DNA of 64,000 bases from positions 8,432,383 through 8,496,382 of the forward strand of contig NC_091139.1 in NCBI RefSeq assembly GCF_041381155.1. Direction: 5' to 3'. Both the position numbers and the translations under genes were made by a program. This DNA comes from Argopecten irradians. Lineage: Eukaryota; Mollusca; Bivalvia; Pectinida; Pectinidae. Shown here piece after piece: positions 1 to 12,087 of the stretch; positions within the stretch are counted from its first letter, which is position 1; each line of letters starts with the position of its first letter. The notes beneath the pieces are model-generated. The model did no database searches. It worked only from the letters and a program-made list of their open reading frames with translations, and was not told the origin of the DNA.

Positions 1-773
1 TAAAAATAACCTGTGTTGGCGGTGTTTAACACTTAAAGGGACAATTCAGTCTAAGAGAACATTAAAATTAGCAGGAGGATAATACTGGTCAAAGCCTCGG
101 TATTTACCTTTAAAGGTATGTGTAATAAACATCCGGGGAGGTCATGAGGCGGTTGCGGATCTTTTAGACAGAAAACTTATATATAACCAACCTCTTTTAG
201 CTGGTCTAACAAGTATCAAACCAGTGTATTAACTTTTTTCTCGATTATCATGAACCAATCAAGCTATAACACAGCACACACATTGAACTGCACATTTTCA
301 AAAGCTAAGCCCCCAAAGAAAATTTATCGCTGATAATTCTATAAAAGATAAATATTTTATCATATCACAACATTCCAAACATTTCACGCCCGTGGTGAAA
401 GCTTTGGCTCCTTCGCCAGTGGCTTACATGATGGGGTATGAGCCAAACGATGTTTAATCTGTATAGAACACGTGGAAAAAGCATGGCCAAATCGGCTAAA
501 GTAACGGCCTTGACCTTTTAACCTATACTGACTGGTCAAGATAAATAAACGCGAAGAGATGTGTTAGCCGTCAAACCACGGGATACAAATGTATGCCCGA
601 GGCTTCTACTGGAAACCTACATAAATGCCTACAATGATTGGCCACTGAGTCTAAGTAAATTGAAACACTTTCTTGAATTTATTCATCATAATGGATCGAA
701 CTTTGAACGAATAACGTTAATGCGCATGCACACGTATAGGATATACAGTAATACCATTACATAAACCAAACAC
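1..773. other. Intergenic, no gene seen
   Basis: AT-rich sequence without a convincing exon. The one open frame near 561-764 is short, has no recognisable domain and no clear splice context. No tandem or inverted repeat stood out. Confidence 0.5.
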
Positions 774-1290
774 AAGCAAACCTGTCTATAACGACCACCC
801 AAAGAACAGAGAAAAGATGGTCTTTATAGCCAGGTGGTCCTTATACACAGGTTGGACGTTGTTGTTTGGTATCACAGAAAAGTGGTCTTGTTAAAGTGAA
901 CAGTCGGGCAAGGATGGCTAAAGTCGGTGAAAATGGTGTGAATGTATCCAGGATAATTTCTTATGAAATAAAAAAAATAAGATCTCTCGTAAAAAACCTG
1001 TCTGCGTACGCAGAAATTAATTTAAAGTATAGGAATTCTAAAACGTCCTCCCGGCTGACTATGTCCGTGGTTACATTTCCACGCAGCCTCGCTTTCAATG
1101 CTTTCAATTTTTCTTTATTTCAATGGTCAGAGCTGGGAAACGTAAGCAGAACTTGACCGTCGTATTAATATGTGAGAACTTTTGGAAGGCCAATGAACGC
1201 ATTTAGACTGGTTTTCTTTGCCCGACTATTCACTTTAAGCAGGTGGTCTTTATACAGAGGTGATCGCTAACGCAGGTTATATTTTTCTCC
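774..1290. repeat. Dispersed repeat with cctttatacagagg-type motifs, split by a MITE
   Basis: The left part (774-890) contains cctgtctataacgacc and ggtggtccttatacacagg. The right part (1239-1290) contains ggtggtctttatacagagg. The two halves are separated exactly by the TTAA-ended MITE at 891-1238. Related motifs recur at 23366-23640 and 29930-30000, so this is a dispersed repeat family. The family name is not known to me. Confidence 0.55.
891..1238. mobile_element. TTAA-ended MITE, family A, copy 1
   Basis: A 348-bp element with terminal inverted repeats. The left end reads TTAAAGTGAACAGTCGGGC and the reverse complement of the right end reads TTAAAGTGAATAGTCGGGC. It has no coding capacity. 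Two further copies lie at 41547-41886 and 24295-24656 and share the interior (for example catttccacgcagcctcgct). The TTAA at each end suggests a TTAA target site duplication, as used by piggyBac-like elements. The family assignment is inference because no transposase is present. Confidence 0.85.
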
Positions 1291-3546
1291 TATTCCAGAG
1301 TCATTAATGGAGGTTTATATATCTACATAGTTACAGCATCCTTCAGCAGAATATATCGTATCTGATTACTATAAATTAATGTCTGTAAAATGAAAATGAT
1401 ACTCAAAGTCGTTTTGAAAAGTTTAAAATTGTCTAATGGAAAACTCCATACAAATCAAGGGGTGTAGAAGGAGTTGAATATCTCAGTGGACAAGCTTTGT
1501 TCGTCCATTATTCCTAACCAAGTGACTATATCCTTAGCCTAAAACGTCTTTAAGGAGCACAATCCCCGATACAACCCTAAGGTTTCTGGAAATAAATAGA
1601 GATGAGGGAGGGAATGGAAATATAAGTTCGCGGTTGATCATGTTGATAGAGAGTGTAAATTGCGTGGAGCCAGTCTTGTCAGTGTCGAGGAATGGTTAAA
1701 ATATATTTGTTTTTCTTATCTCTCTCAATTACTTGATGTTTGGTGAGCGTACATTACTCGACATCCCCTGTATACCAGTGGAGAGAGCCTTAATACTCGG
1801 AATTCCATCATAGAATATTAAACTGACTTAACAGTGGGGCATCACTGCAGCTGTCAAGTGATTTCTACGTTTGTTGGGGCGCACATGGAGGGATATGATT
1901 AAAGTGCTGTCAGCTTAACACGCAGAAAAGAAAATAGATTTGATATAATAAATAACAGTTCATTATTGAATGGTTTGTTACGAAATTTTGTGCCGAATAA
2001 AAAATTTCATAAAGTACTGGTTGTTTGTTTTTCTGTGTTTATTTTGTCCCAAAAAATCACGGTGACGTAATGTATGCTAACCATACATGGCGAAATTATG
2101 CCGATGTTCATAACTCGTTCAGGCGAGCCATGGATGTGACGAGTTTCTTATTTCAAAGTGATACAGATGTTTAAGTCGATAACCAATTGATAACACTATC
2201 ATTCACACCCAGTCTGTGCGTATGTACTGGTTTACACTGAACGGTTATCAAACAACTTCAATTACACGTAAGTAATTATTTCAAGTCTGAAATGAAAGTC
2301 GTCGTAATTGACGAGTAATTAAGAATTAATTCTACAAATTAGATTTACTGGCACAGAACCTGATAGCGAAGCAGGAATAATATGTGTTTCCAAGTCGCGT
2401 GCTCTGATTAATGATGCATGAACATTCGTACTTTTTATTTGGCGAAGATTATTGCAACTTGGTTCAGACGCAGTAAAACTTCCAGATGAGGTAGATCAAA
2501 CAAGGAGGGAAATATATCTAAAACTGAAAGCTGATATATAATAAAAAGTAATCACTGATATGTTTGCCAGTGCTCGTCTAAAACGGATCATTAACTTCCG
2601 CGATCAGTAGCTATATATAGCCAACGAACACCCGAGTGTGATCCAGTTCAACCGATCGAACTGGGATAAGGAAGGCGATCCAAACTTGTTTTAGAAAGTA
2701 AACCATTTATTACAGTATATCGTAACGTATATTTTGACCTAAATCTCGAATAATAAATCAATAGATGTAAATATATTTTACAGCAAATTTGGGTTTGAGA
2801 AATCGGCCCGATTTCGAAATGTATGGTTACAAAGGGAAATAACTCATAAAAACTATTCAGACGTTTCATTGCATGGAGTTGTTCCGATAAGTATACATAT
2901 CTCTAGGCAGACAGATAAGAGGGAAGCATCATATTTACATTATATACAAGTGTTCTAATTCGCATATCCGTTCTCGTTTGCAATACCGTCATTAAGATAT
3001 TTCTATTTCAAGCAAGATGGGGTGAAACCTACAATTTAACTGAATATTATTTTGCTGCACCGAATAACTTACCGATTTATGTATTTACACGCTTTGTGAC
3101 TTTCCGAGTTATGCATGAATTTATACATTCCAACTGTTGTCTAGTTAGTTGAAACACGGAATACTCTACATATCCTGAATATTGTAATAAGAGCCACATT
3201 GTAAAGGGTCACGTATAGCGGGTATACATTATCTGCACCAATCTATGAAACAAATATAGCACTTAGAACAATGGAGCGCACAACAAAAGCCCTGTAAATA
3301 GATCTGATTGTATTCCCTCTTTGTATCAGTGGTATAAAAGGGCACCACCAGATAATCACATCATATAGTTCATAATTGTATCGTCTTTGGTATAGTGTAT
3401 TATCATCATGTTCAACACAGCGATATTAATACACTATGCTTTTAATTTACGCTACAGAGGACCAAGGGCTATTATGTGACTAGAATACATTATTCTGTAC
3501 TAAGTTTTGCACTAAAATAACCCAAAAACGAAAATGTAAATATATG
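1291..3546. other. Intergenic, no gene seen
   Basis: AT-rich sequence on both strands with only short open frames. A 73-codon minus-strand frame near 2648-2869 has no recognisable domain. No repeat structure was recognised. Confidence 0.45.
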
Positions 3547-4090
3547 CTATAATATATGTATATCATCATGTATATTATGAAATGTAACACTCGTGGTATG
3601 CTTGAGTGATTTTAAGTATGTTAACATCAAAAAATAATTGCATGTATGCAAAAGAAAAAAAAGGAAAAAAATCAGGCGAAGGACGTACCCCGTGTGATGA
3701 TTCCCTCCTTGATGCACTGTCTGCGCGTGAGCGTTGGAACGATGATATGTTGAACACGTGCGTCGACACTTGCAGTCTCTGGCGTACAACTGACTGGAGC
3801 AAGCTAAGGCAATGGGGCTCTTAATAGTATCACCACGCATGCGCATCACTTCCTTGTCGCGTATCTCAATATTTGTGTGAAAAGCAGTGAAAATACACAA
3901 ATAAAGCCGAGGTGACGGAAGGGAGAGCTTTGGTACTGGGGTTGTTGGGGAAATTGATTGTGAAGAAAACCGACAAATGATATGATTAGTTGAACTGGCG
4001 TGCGCCACGAGGCGGGGTACGGGACACATCCACTGTGCTGTCTGGAGCAGCGCGCGGGTCTACAACAGTGACATCGCTACCTCTCATTAA
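3547..4090 (-). other. GC-richer block with a 160-codon open frame of unknown status
   Basis: This block is visibly richer in G and C than its surroundings and holds a 160-codon minus-strand open frame (3547-4029) overlapping a 72-codon plus-strand frame. Neither resembles a family I recognise. The minus frame has a hydrophobic stretch near its C-terminus (runs of F and L), but this is encoded by an A-rich tract on the other strand and may mean nothing. It could be a promoter or first-exon region of a gene outside the window, or chance. Confidence 0.25.
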
Positions 4091-6683
4091 GTACTGGGAT
4101 TTTAATAAATATCATATGAGTTTTCATTGCTTTTTGGTTGTTTAACTTAACAATAGCACTTCACACAGTGATAATTTTAGTGTTTGACAATTAATCTTCT
4201 AATACCGTGTCAAAACTCTGTATTAGATTCTCAAATATCTTAGAAAGCCATTTTAACAAGGATTTTAATTCATTAAAAGTTTGTTCCTTCTTATCGCATT
4301 TAAACATTTAAAAATTCCTAGTATCACCATTGGTGCATGTCCATGTATTTTACATTTTGCGTTTCTTCCGATAGATGTATGCCAGGGTATAGTATCACAG
4401 AAGTCTTCAATCAATGTGGAAGAAACGATACACTGTATCGAACCAAAAACCGAAACTGAATTCTGGAAATCTGAGAATAATTTCTCTTTTACATTTTTCT
4501 GAAGTCCATATAAACTTCTTTACATTTTAATTAATTTCGTATTAAATCTATTTATTCTTTTACATTTCTATGAATTCCATGAAGTTATTCTTTTAAATCT
4601 TTATGAAATACTCGATTTTTTTTTCTTTTACATTTTTATTTCGTCGGTGAACTTTCCCATCTTTACGGAATTTAATTTGTTTTACTTTAGCTCTCTGGCT
4701 TGTTTTCATATAATCACAAATTGACATAACCTGCTAGCAATTTGTCTGGACCTTACTTATAATCGATTTTGAGTTGATGGTACCAAGGGGAGTAGTTCTG
4801 GTTGATTAAATCGTTTGTATCTGTAGAAAATGCTGAACACATGATAACAGGGACTTAGATAGACTTCCTAGCCAAGGGTATTAGTCCGATTCTCCGTAGT
4901 AAAAGAGAATTGGACTAATACCATTGGCTAGCGAATTTGAAATCTCTGATGATATGATAAAATAATCGTTTGGCATCAATCCTTAAGTATAAAACAGTGA
5001 TACTTATATTGCTCAGTCACATTGTGAGGATGTCATTAATATGGCTTACCTTCAATTATCGTACTCCCTGGAGAAGTACGGGAAGTTTTGTTTCAGCTGA
5101 CGTGAACTTTGATATATGCAATCAGTGCAGCAGTCTATCATTAGTGGCCGCCGCCATGTTACATGTAGGTTTTTAATTTACCGCGTTTCTTCGTTTTGAT
5201 TAAAGAGGAATACCTTTAGAACCTATGATCAAGCGTTGGTGTTAGAAAGTGCGTATCATCCTTGTCGCCACATTAACATGTAACTAGCGTGATATGACAA
5301 AGATCATTTAAGAATCTTACGAAGGAACTTTTCTATTCCTTTTTAAAGTCCTAATGTCCGTATCTGTCTGGTTTTTTTTAATTAGAAGATCATGCAGAGA
5401 TAGTACTAAATCGAAGTCAATAGTGAGCAATAATGATTCGGAAACTTTTGATAAAAAATCAAGTAAATATTGAACGTGGCTAAGTAGGTCCCACTTTTCA
5501 AACAAGCCGTCATTAGCCGACATTGTAACGTCGTTGCCGAGAACACCATGTGACACCTAAGTTCTACTAATAATTTTCCGAACTCTTCCAAGAACGGGCC
5601 ATGAACTTTCAGACTCCCATTCGGCAACAAATCGTAACTTCTATGGCGACCAGTTTCAAATGAAGGCATGTTTGCATGCATCGACTTTCAACAACTGTCG
5701 TACCAAAGTTATATAGAAATCATTATAATATTCTTTAATATAGCTTAATTTTAACTACATCTACAAATACTAACAATATCGGGGTCGAATCTAACTTGAC
5801 TTTTCGCTGTTAGTTACGTATAGTATGACTTTTAACAACGGATGTTTTGATTACCAACCCTTTTGCAGGAATTAGTCGTAACCATCATTATAATTATCAT
5901 TAATGTATTAATATGTGATAAACTTCAAACCCAGATCACAGTTAACGTCATGAAGCCAATGACCTCTTAACGAAAAAAAAATATGTAATTTTCCTGTGTC
6001 ATGTGGCGAACCTATCCTTCTTTCTACTGGCTCTCTATAAAATCTTCATAGCTAGCTAGGTACATATATATATGTATATAGAAAAATACGATGGAAGTTG
6101 GGAAAGACCCCATCAGTACATTCAGGTAACTACTTGTTGGTAAAAATTACAATTGTTTCCCAATCGGTTTCGAAATGCGATATGATTTTCTATAGGTGTA
6201 AAGGTAGAAACAAGCTATATGTATACATGTATATAACTTGGACAAAAACTATCAATGTTATCTGAGATATGGCGGTAACTATACTTCAATTGTCAAGATG
6301 TCCGTCTGTCCGCTGTGCTGTTGTTCGATTGGTTCCAGAATCGTAATAACGTAAACCGAGATATTTTTGGCGTCGTGATATTTGAGCGGAAAGGTATAAG
6401 AAAGGTGTTTTTATTTTGGTGTAATTTAGCGTTTGTGCTTCGAGTCACTTTAGAATCATCTTGGTTTCAAATCTGACGTGATACCTATTTCATACACACA
6501 CCACTACAGATACTGGCGCAGTTAAACTTCGACGCTCTTGTTTTCAAGTGCAAAATTATATAAGCCAAATAAACCAATTTTGTTATGCAGTTATTAGGGA
6601 CCATTCAACTTAAACAGCTCATTCAAAATGAGTATTGCAATATAATGTACACATGTATATTTATACAGTGTATAATATATTGT
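4091..6683. other. Intergenic, no gene seen
   Basis: Apart from the hairpin at 4868-4931, this AT-rich stretch holds only short open frames. The longest, 91 codons on the minus strand near 5406-5681, has no recognisable domain. Confidence 0.45.
4868..4931. repeat. Near-perfect hairpin repeat (CTAGCC type), copy 1
   Basis: Two 27-bp arms (4868-4894 and 4905-4931) are inverted copies with two mismatches around a 10-bp loop. The left arm begins CTAGCCAAGGGTATTAG and the right arm ends ctaataccattggctag. A related hairpin lies at 27439-27512, which makes this a dispersed palindromic element rather than a chance structure. Confidence 0.8.
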
Positions 6684-7063
6684 TTAAAGATGCTACACCG
6701 CCGACGAATGGTATTTTTTCTCTCTATCAGAAACAGGAGCAGACGAATTAGTATTTTTCATCATTTACAAAAGTTACTTACATTACATCATTACTACCAT
6801 TAAGTTTGAGTTTCTTATTTTAATTCAAGATAAAAATGTTTTTAAAATATTTAATTGCGCCCCGAAAAAAAATCCATGGCACTATTTATGCACTGCATGT
6901 ATATGGAATTACATGTACGTACTTATTGCGAATGCTCCAAAAGCAAAATAAATGATTTTATAAGCATTTTTGTGTTAACTAGACACATATAAACACGATT
7001 ATACATCAATTATTCTTCAAATTAATGGGTATCGTTTATGCTCTGTCGACGGTAATCTTTTAA
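6684..7063. mobile_element. TTAA-ended MITE, family B, copy 1
   Basis: A 380-bp non-coding element. The left end is TTAAAGATGCTACACCGCCG and the right end reversed begins TTAAAAGATTACCGTCGACA. The interior matches the copy at 37579-37943 in the opposite orientation, including tcagaaacaggagcagacg against its reverse complement. TTAA is present at both ends of both copies. Confidence 0.82.
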
Positions 7064-7710
7064 ATAAACCAACATTACGTAAGTTCCACATTTCCACGTA
7101 GTTTTTGTCAACAACCCGTAGTTTCTTGAGCTGTGGATCATATCATCAGGACTTTTGTTTTAGTATCCATGGCAACCTCCATTATGCTATTGCCATAATC
7201 AGTATAATCGATAAAAACAGTAAATCGAAATGGCTAATGGAATGAAACTGGACGACACTTCGGCCATACATTGTATATCGGTCAAGAGTATATTTAGCTC
7301 TGGGGACGTACAGCACACAACGTTCATCAACATACTGTGTATGAAAATGGGTGAAAATAACTTTCATTTAACCATCAAACGCAAATTTCATAAAATATAA
7401 GTAACAAAACAAGTTAAACAAATGAATGCAAGACATTGAAAGTAAAGAACTTATCTACCATGCCTTAATTGTGCGTACTATACAATTATTTAATCAGTTG
7501 TCCTATCGACTAGATAGATTTTGGGGGCTTTTGATATCATTGTCATCAAAATTCTGATAAAAACTAAGATGGCTGTATATTCATTACCGTTGGCAGCATA
7601 TGCAGTATATTGATAAGTATATGTGAGGTCAAAAGTAATACAAACTAGGCATCTGATCATGTGTGGTTTTCTATATATATGGAGAAAGTGCGGAATTTCT
7701 CCATCGGTAT
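7064..7710. other. Intergenic, no gene seen
   Basis: AT-rich and without a recognised exon. A short hairpin (atggagaaa/tttctccat) lies at about 7679-7704, next to the following MITE. Confidence 0.45.
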
Positions 7711-7974
7711 TAACACAGGGATCTCAGAATTATTTACAGTTCGTATAATTATGGACCCACAAGAGTGCGCTATAAGACCATTTTTAGGCGTTTTCGAGGT
7801 ATAGATCAAAAATCATAAAAAAATCATCCAAATTTTGAGTGGGTGAGCTTTCCACCCTTTAAGTATAAAATATGATTTTTTTCGATTTTTTAAATTAACT
7901 GTAACTAATTCTCAGGGCACTCTGGTGGGTCCATGATTAGATATACTGTACCTAATTCTCAGACCCCTGTGTTA
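7711..7974. mobile_element. MITE with about 60-bp inverted repeats (TAACACAGGG ends)
   Basis: The first ~60 bp (from TAACACAGGGATCTCAGAAT) and the reverse complement of the last ~60 bp (TAACACAGGGGTCTGAGAAT) match along their length, including tggacccac.agagtgc. The 140-bp centre is AT-rich and non-coding. The CACAGGG terminus is shared with the hAT-like hairpin at 18926-19035, so a hAT-related origin is possible. I found no convincing target duplication here. Confidence 0.75.
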
Positions 7975-8793
7975 TAAACCTGATTATCTATTATATTTTT
8001 CATCAACTAATATCATTAGGAAATGTATACTCTGTCATTAGGCAAATGTTGGTATTTTTACATTAAGAAATATTATAATTTTTTTTATCAAAATATTAAA
8101 ACCGTAAATAACAATATATTTTCCTTTCGCAGAAGGGCTCTCTCACCAGGATGACTTTTTGGTTTTGGTCAACATGTGCAAAGGGAGATCACCCAAAGAT
8201 ATTACAAAGAATATATGAAATTTAATAAATGTTCATAAAAAATCTCAAGATGTAAAATGTACATGTACCTAAAAAGAAAAAAATTATGACTTTGAACTTT
8301 TATTTTTTAGCCAAATGTGCATTGCGCAGCACACAATTCTATATCAGTAACCTCAGGTCAAAGGTCACAGCGCATTTCGCTAATAATTTCTTATTTTGAT
8401 AAGGTATAACTATTTAAAAAGTTAATATAAACAACTGCTTACAGTGTTTGAAATCAAAGTTATTCATGTATACTGGTAACTTTAACATAAGTCCTATATA
8501 TTGAGAAAGGTCAAAGGTCAAATGAGAAGAACTATTAATGTTTTAGTATAATAATGGCATTGGTTTATACACTTGTACAGTTTGACGTCAGGTGGTGTAT
8601 GTTCATGCAATCATGTATTTAATGATGTCCACTAAAACTGAGTTTGAACAAAATGGATAAAAAATCTAGCTATTTTACAAAGCCTATGTATAGTGACCTG
8701 GTTACCATGGCAACCAAATTCAGAGAATACAAAAAAAAAAAATTCTCACAGAAACACAATTCATTTTGTATCACATTTTATATTTCTGTACAT
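7975..8793. other. 3' flank of the reductase gene, no gene seen
   Basis: Non-coding sequence downstream of the minus-strand reductase. It contains two AGGTCA direct repeats, annotated separately. No clear AATAAA close to the stop codon was seen. Confidence 0.4.
8355..8520. promoter_or_regulatory. Two perfect AGGTCA direct repeats with 1-bp spacing (DR1-like)
   Basis: AGGTCAAAGGTCA occurs at 8355-8367 and again at 8508-8520. A third, AGGTCACAGGTCA, lies at 9017-9029 in the last intron of the reductase gene. DR1 is the known binding pattern of RXR/HNF4-type nuclear receptors. AGGTCA-like words are also common inside bivalve repeats (for example the element at 27890), so function is unproven. 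Confidence 0.3.
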
Positions 8794-11761
8794 TTAAAAC
8801 TTGTGTATATCACAGTTAGCTAAACCAATAATGCCACAGTATTTCAGCATGTCCTTGTCAAACGACTTTGTCCCTGAGATTAGAACCCTTGTGTTGCTGA
8901 CACCGAGAGTTTCCAGTTCACTGACCAGTAAGTCACGGTCCAATCGTCCTAAGTGTATCTTATCCGTGTACTTGTATCGGTCTTTCACTCCTGAAGGCTC
9001 CTATTTCAAAACAGAAAGGTCACAGGTCAGTTCACTGCGAGAAAATAACAAGCAAAGAAAGTTTTATGGTATTATTTTTCAGAACAATATCTAGTGAATT
9101 AATATGATAATTAGTCATTAATCATGAAGAAACTTTTATAATCTTGTCAAAAAGTATATTTCTTGACCAGGTCACTTCAAAACATAGAAATATGGAATTT
9201 CCTTTCTAATCATTTTTTTTTTTGGACATATTTATATAATAATTGTACTAAATTATCAAGTAAGGTATCGGGCACATCATCAACATGTATTTTACTAAAA
9301 CTTTCAAGGTTTATTTAGGTTCATGTCCCTTTAAAAGTCTTACCTGAGGGTTGAGGTTTACCTAATATATTTCGAAAACTAAAATAAGATTTTTTCTCAG
9401 TGATTACAAAAATTTACCTTTGAACTTTACCTTGAAAACTTACATACCTGACTAAGCACATACAGAACTGAGAAATTCCAGAACTCGGCCCACTCATCAA
9501 GCTGGGACTTCATCAGAATGTCACTGTAACTGCGACAGGCGTAAAGTAAGCGAATCCTTGTGTCGTCCTCCTCGTTATTGAGTATTCCCTGTATAACTTG
9601 TGCCATCGGTGCTATCCCAGAGCCTGCAGCCAGCATCAAGATGTTCACATGCTGCGGAACAAAAGACGAACATGATTCTAACATCGCTATAAACAAGCAC
9701 AATTAAATCAGATTAGGTCACTATTCAATTAAAATAAATAAAAGTTCACTATACAGAATAGAAATGTTTCTCTGGAAAAAATCATTCAAGGAACTTGTCA
9801 GTGATGTAACCGGGTAGGGTCCCATACAGCTGTTTATTTTTCAAAAACTGAATGGATTCTGATTTAGGTGTAAAATGTAGAAAAATTTATCCCAGGTTAT
9901 TATGTTTGAAAATTTTCAGTGAATTTCAATATTGAACTGACGGCAGGTTTTTTTTTTTATATATGTATTATGATCTTTTTTACCTTGTTTTGTTTGTAGG
10001 AGAACTCTCCAAAAGGACCCCTCATATCTATCTTCATCCCCGGACTCCAAGTCTGAATAAACTGGGACATCCTTCCATCTTTATATAACTGAAAAATAGT
10101 CACATAAAATAACAACATCATCAAATTCTTTTTAAATAGCACCACCAGTTTCACATATATAGCTAGAGTGTGAAGCTAGGAAAACTTTACAAATTCTTAA
10201 TTTTGCACAATTTATAAAGAAATATCAGACACAAAAGGGATAGCTATTGCCAAGTCTGAATTGAGACACATGATTTTGTACCGAACAGACCTTAAATAAG
10301 ACATTCTTCACTATATAGATATTAACAGTAAATTGACTGACCTTGACTATTTACAGTACATTGTAAATGGACTGACCTTGATGAGTAGCTCAAAATAGTC
10401 TGTGACCTTGACATCAGAGATGGGCGTGTACTGCCGTGTGACTACATCCCCGTTCACATTGCCCCTGTTGAAGGTAACGATGTATATTGGTTTTATACAC
10501 TATAACATAAACTCTCACTCACCACACATAAGTGTCCTGCAAAATTGTTGATAAATATGGCATTAAAGCACAATAACTAAAGAGACCAACCTGATAATGA
10601 TGTGTTGTCCCAGCTTGAGACCCAGGGATCTACCAAAAGGGAGATTAAATCGGTACTGTCGTGTGGCGGAGGTTATCTCCTTTACACTGGCAATGGTGAA
10701 CTGATGATAATCTGTTTCAGACAGAAGCTTGACACTCTCATCCTGAAACACAGACACAAAATAAGAAATGAAATCTCACATCGAGGAAAACTGGAGCTGC
10801 AGAGATCCTTAATGAAAGTTAATTACACTCTGAATATAACATATATAAATATTGTTTTGTAACGTTGTCTTGGTTCTTCCTATATCATTAAGGTAATCTA
10901 GTACATTTTATTTTACAAAGTCTTTGTCCTAATGTATATTGTATTAAATACTTGTACAGTGTATTGAACTACATATCAAGTTACCAAAATAATTATACAA
11001 ATATATCTATGATGTTTTGAACAAATTTGGTATAGCCTATTAATTTTTTGGCAATTTCACCTAAAACCGAGAAAATCAAAAGTTATCGATTTTAGATTTT
11101 TTGTGATCTTGCTTTCAGGTTTTTAAGAATCAGGTATTTATCAATATTTTCACGATCACTGTAAAAATATCATCCCTGCAAAGATTACTGACAATACAGT
11201 ATTCAAAGTTTCCTTATTTTACCTACCTCTCCATCATCCTTCCTACTTGTCTTCCTATGTTGGATTCGGGCACATTCTTTCTGCCAGATTTTCATCTCTT
11301 GTTCATAGATGTCAAACACACAGGGCACACAACCAGTTCCACAACAGTCACTGTCATGGGGTTTCTCCGGGGGTTGGGGAAGGAGCTCACTATCAAGAGG
11401 TTTCTCCAAGGGTAAGGAAAGAACCTCACTGTCAAGGGGTTTCTCCAGGGGTGGGGGAAGGAGCTCACTATCAAGAGGTTTCTCCAGGGGTAAGGAAAGA
11501 ACCTCACTGTCAAGGGGTTTCTCCAGGGGTGGGGGAAGAACATCACTGTAAAGGGGTTTTCTCTAGCTCTAGCTTAATGTCATGGACGTCCTTTTCTAAG
11601 GGTGCAGAGCGGTCTTTAAGAACATCCTTTGTCCTACCAAAGTCAGTAATGAGTGGTATTTCAGTAGCCTGCTGAATCCCTCTGGTCTGGTCAATCCCTT
11701 GACCAGCACTAACATCCATTGACATGCTAGCATCCTGATCACAATTAAACACTGTAGCCAT
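8794..11761 (-). CDS. CYB5RL: NADH-cytochrome b5 reductase-like protein
   Basis: Flavoprotein expected to pass electrons from NADH through FAD. Coding exons, 5' to 3' on the minus strand: 11227-11761, 10591-10742, 10377-10464, 9984-10088, 9448-9651 and 8794-9000, all with GT/AG junctions and matching phases. Exon 1 ends with the oxidoreductase-like N-terminal motif (DCCGTGCVPCVFDIYEQE). Exon 3 carries the flavin motif RQYTP, exon 4 GPFGEF, and exon 5 the nucleotide-binding GSGIAPM. The last exon ends the protein at DIHKF. The C-terminal CGPP of canonical b5 reductases is replaced by SGTKSF, as I expect for the -like subfamily. The start is the ATG at 11761 (MATVF) and would give about 429 residues, longer than the ~315 I recall for human CYB5RL because of an in-frame 39-bp repeat. 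An extra T at 11557-11560 breaks the frame between this start and the repeat: sequencing error, true frameshift or a missed intron. The reductase core is secure; the N-terminus is not. Confidence 0.85.
9017..9029. promoter_or_regulatory. Third DR1-like AGGTCA repeat
   Basis: AGGTCA-C-AGGTCA sits 17 bp upstream (in the gene's sense) of the acceptor of the last reductase exon, within the intron. Same reasoning and doubts as for 8355-8520. Confidence 0.25.
11355..11562 (-). repeat. 39-bp coding minisatellite in CYB5RL exon 1
   Basis: About five head-to-tail 39-bp units encode 13-residue repeats alternating between LEKPLDSELLPPP and LEKPLDSEVLSLP. The alternation makes a 78-bp higher-order unit. 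The period is a multiple of three, so copy changes would keep the frame. The outermost unit has gggg-tttt-ctc instead of gggg-ttt-ctc, the extra base that breaks the frame. Confidence 0.85.
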
Positions 11762-12087
11762 GGGTTCACTTTTAAAGCAAATGTTTTGGTTTTCATCACA
11801 AACAAAGAATTGTGGAGTGTATGTAAAAGGTGTCGGAAATAAATTCTGTTTTGTAAATGTAAATATCCAGTACACTTATATTCAAAACCTATTTCATCCT
11901 TTCAATAAGTCAAAACGCTATAAAATGAATTTGAGACGAAAAAATGTCTAGAATTTCTATGGTTTTCACCTATAACATGATGGCTGTTGAATACCAGTAA
12001 TTATTTGTTATTTCCATTAACACGTCATAATTTAATTTATTTATCCTCCCTTCTCTTGCCTTTGTCCTCTTTATAAGTTATCTCCCC
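11762..12087. other. Spacer between zinc-finger gene and CYB5RL
   Basis: 326 bp between two genes on the same (minus) strand. It holds the 3' UTR and poly(A) signal of the zinc-finger gene and, presumably, the promoter or 5' UTR of CYB5RL. The reductase frame stays open upstream to about 11875, so the ATG at 11761 is a choice, made for its good context (ACCCATGG). Confidence 0.5.
12036..12041 (-). promoter_or_regulatory. Poly(A) signal AATAAA of the zinc-finger gene
   Basis: AATAAA on the minus strand, about 47 bp after the proposed stop codon at 12088-12090. Confidence 0.6.

Noticed and set aside
5406-5681. 91-codon minus-strand frame beginning MHANMPSFETG
   Set aside because: It looks weakly protein-like, but has no recognised domain, no adjoining exon with matching phase and no supporting signals.
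11292-11675. Open frames on both strands with FFPHPWRNPL or SLSRGFSRG repeats
   Set aside because: They are shadow frames of the 39-bp coding repeat; the correct frame is the one that continues into the DCCG motif of the reductase.
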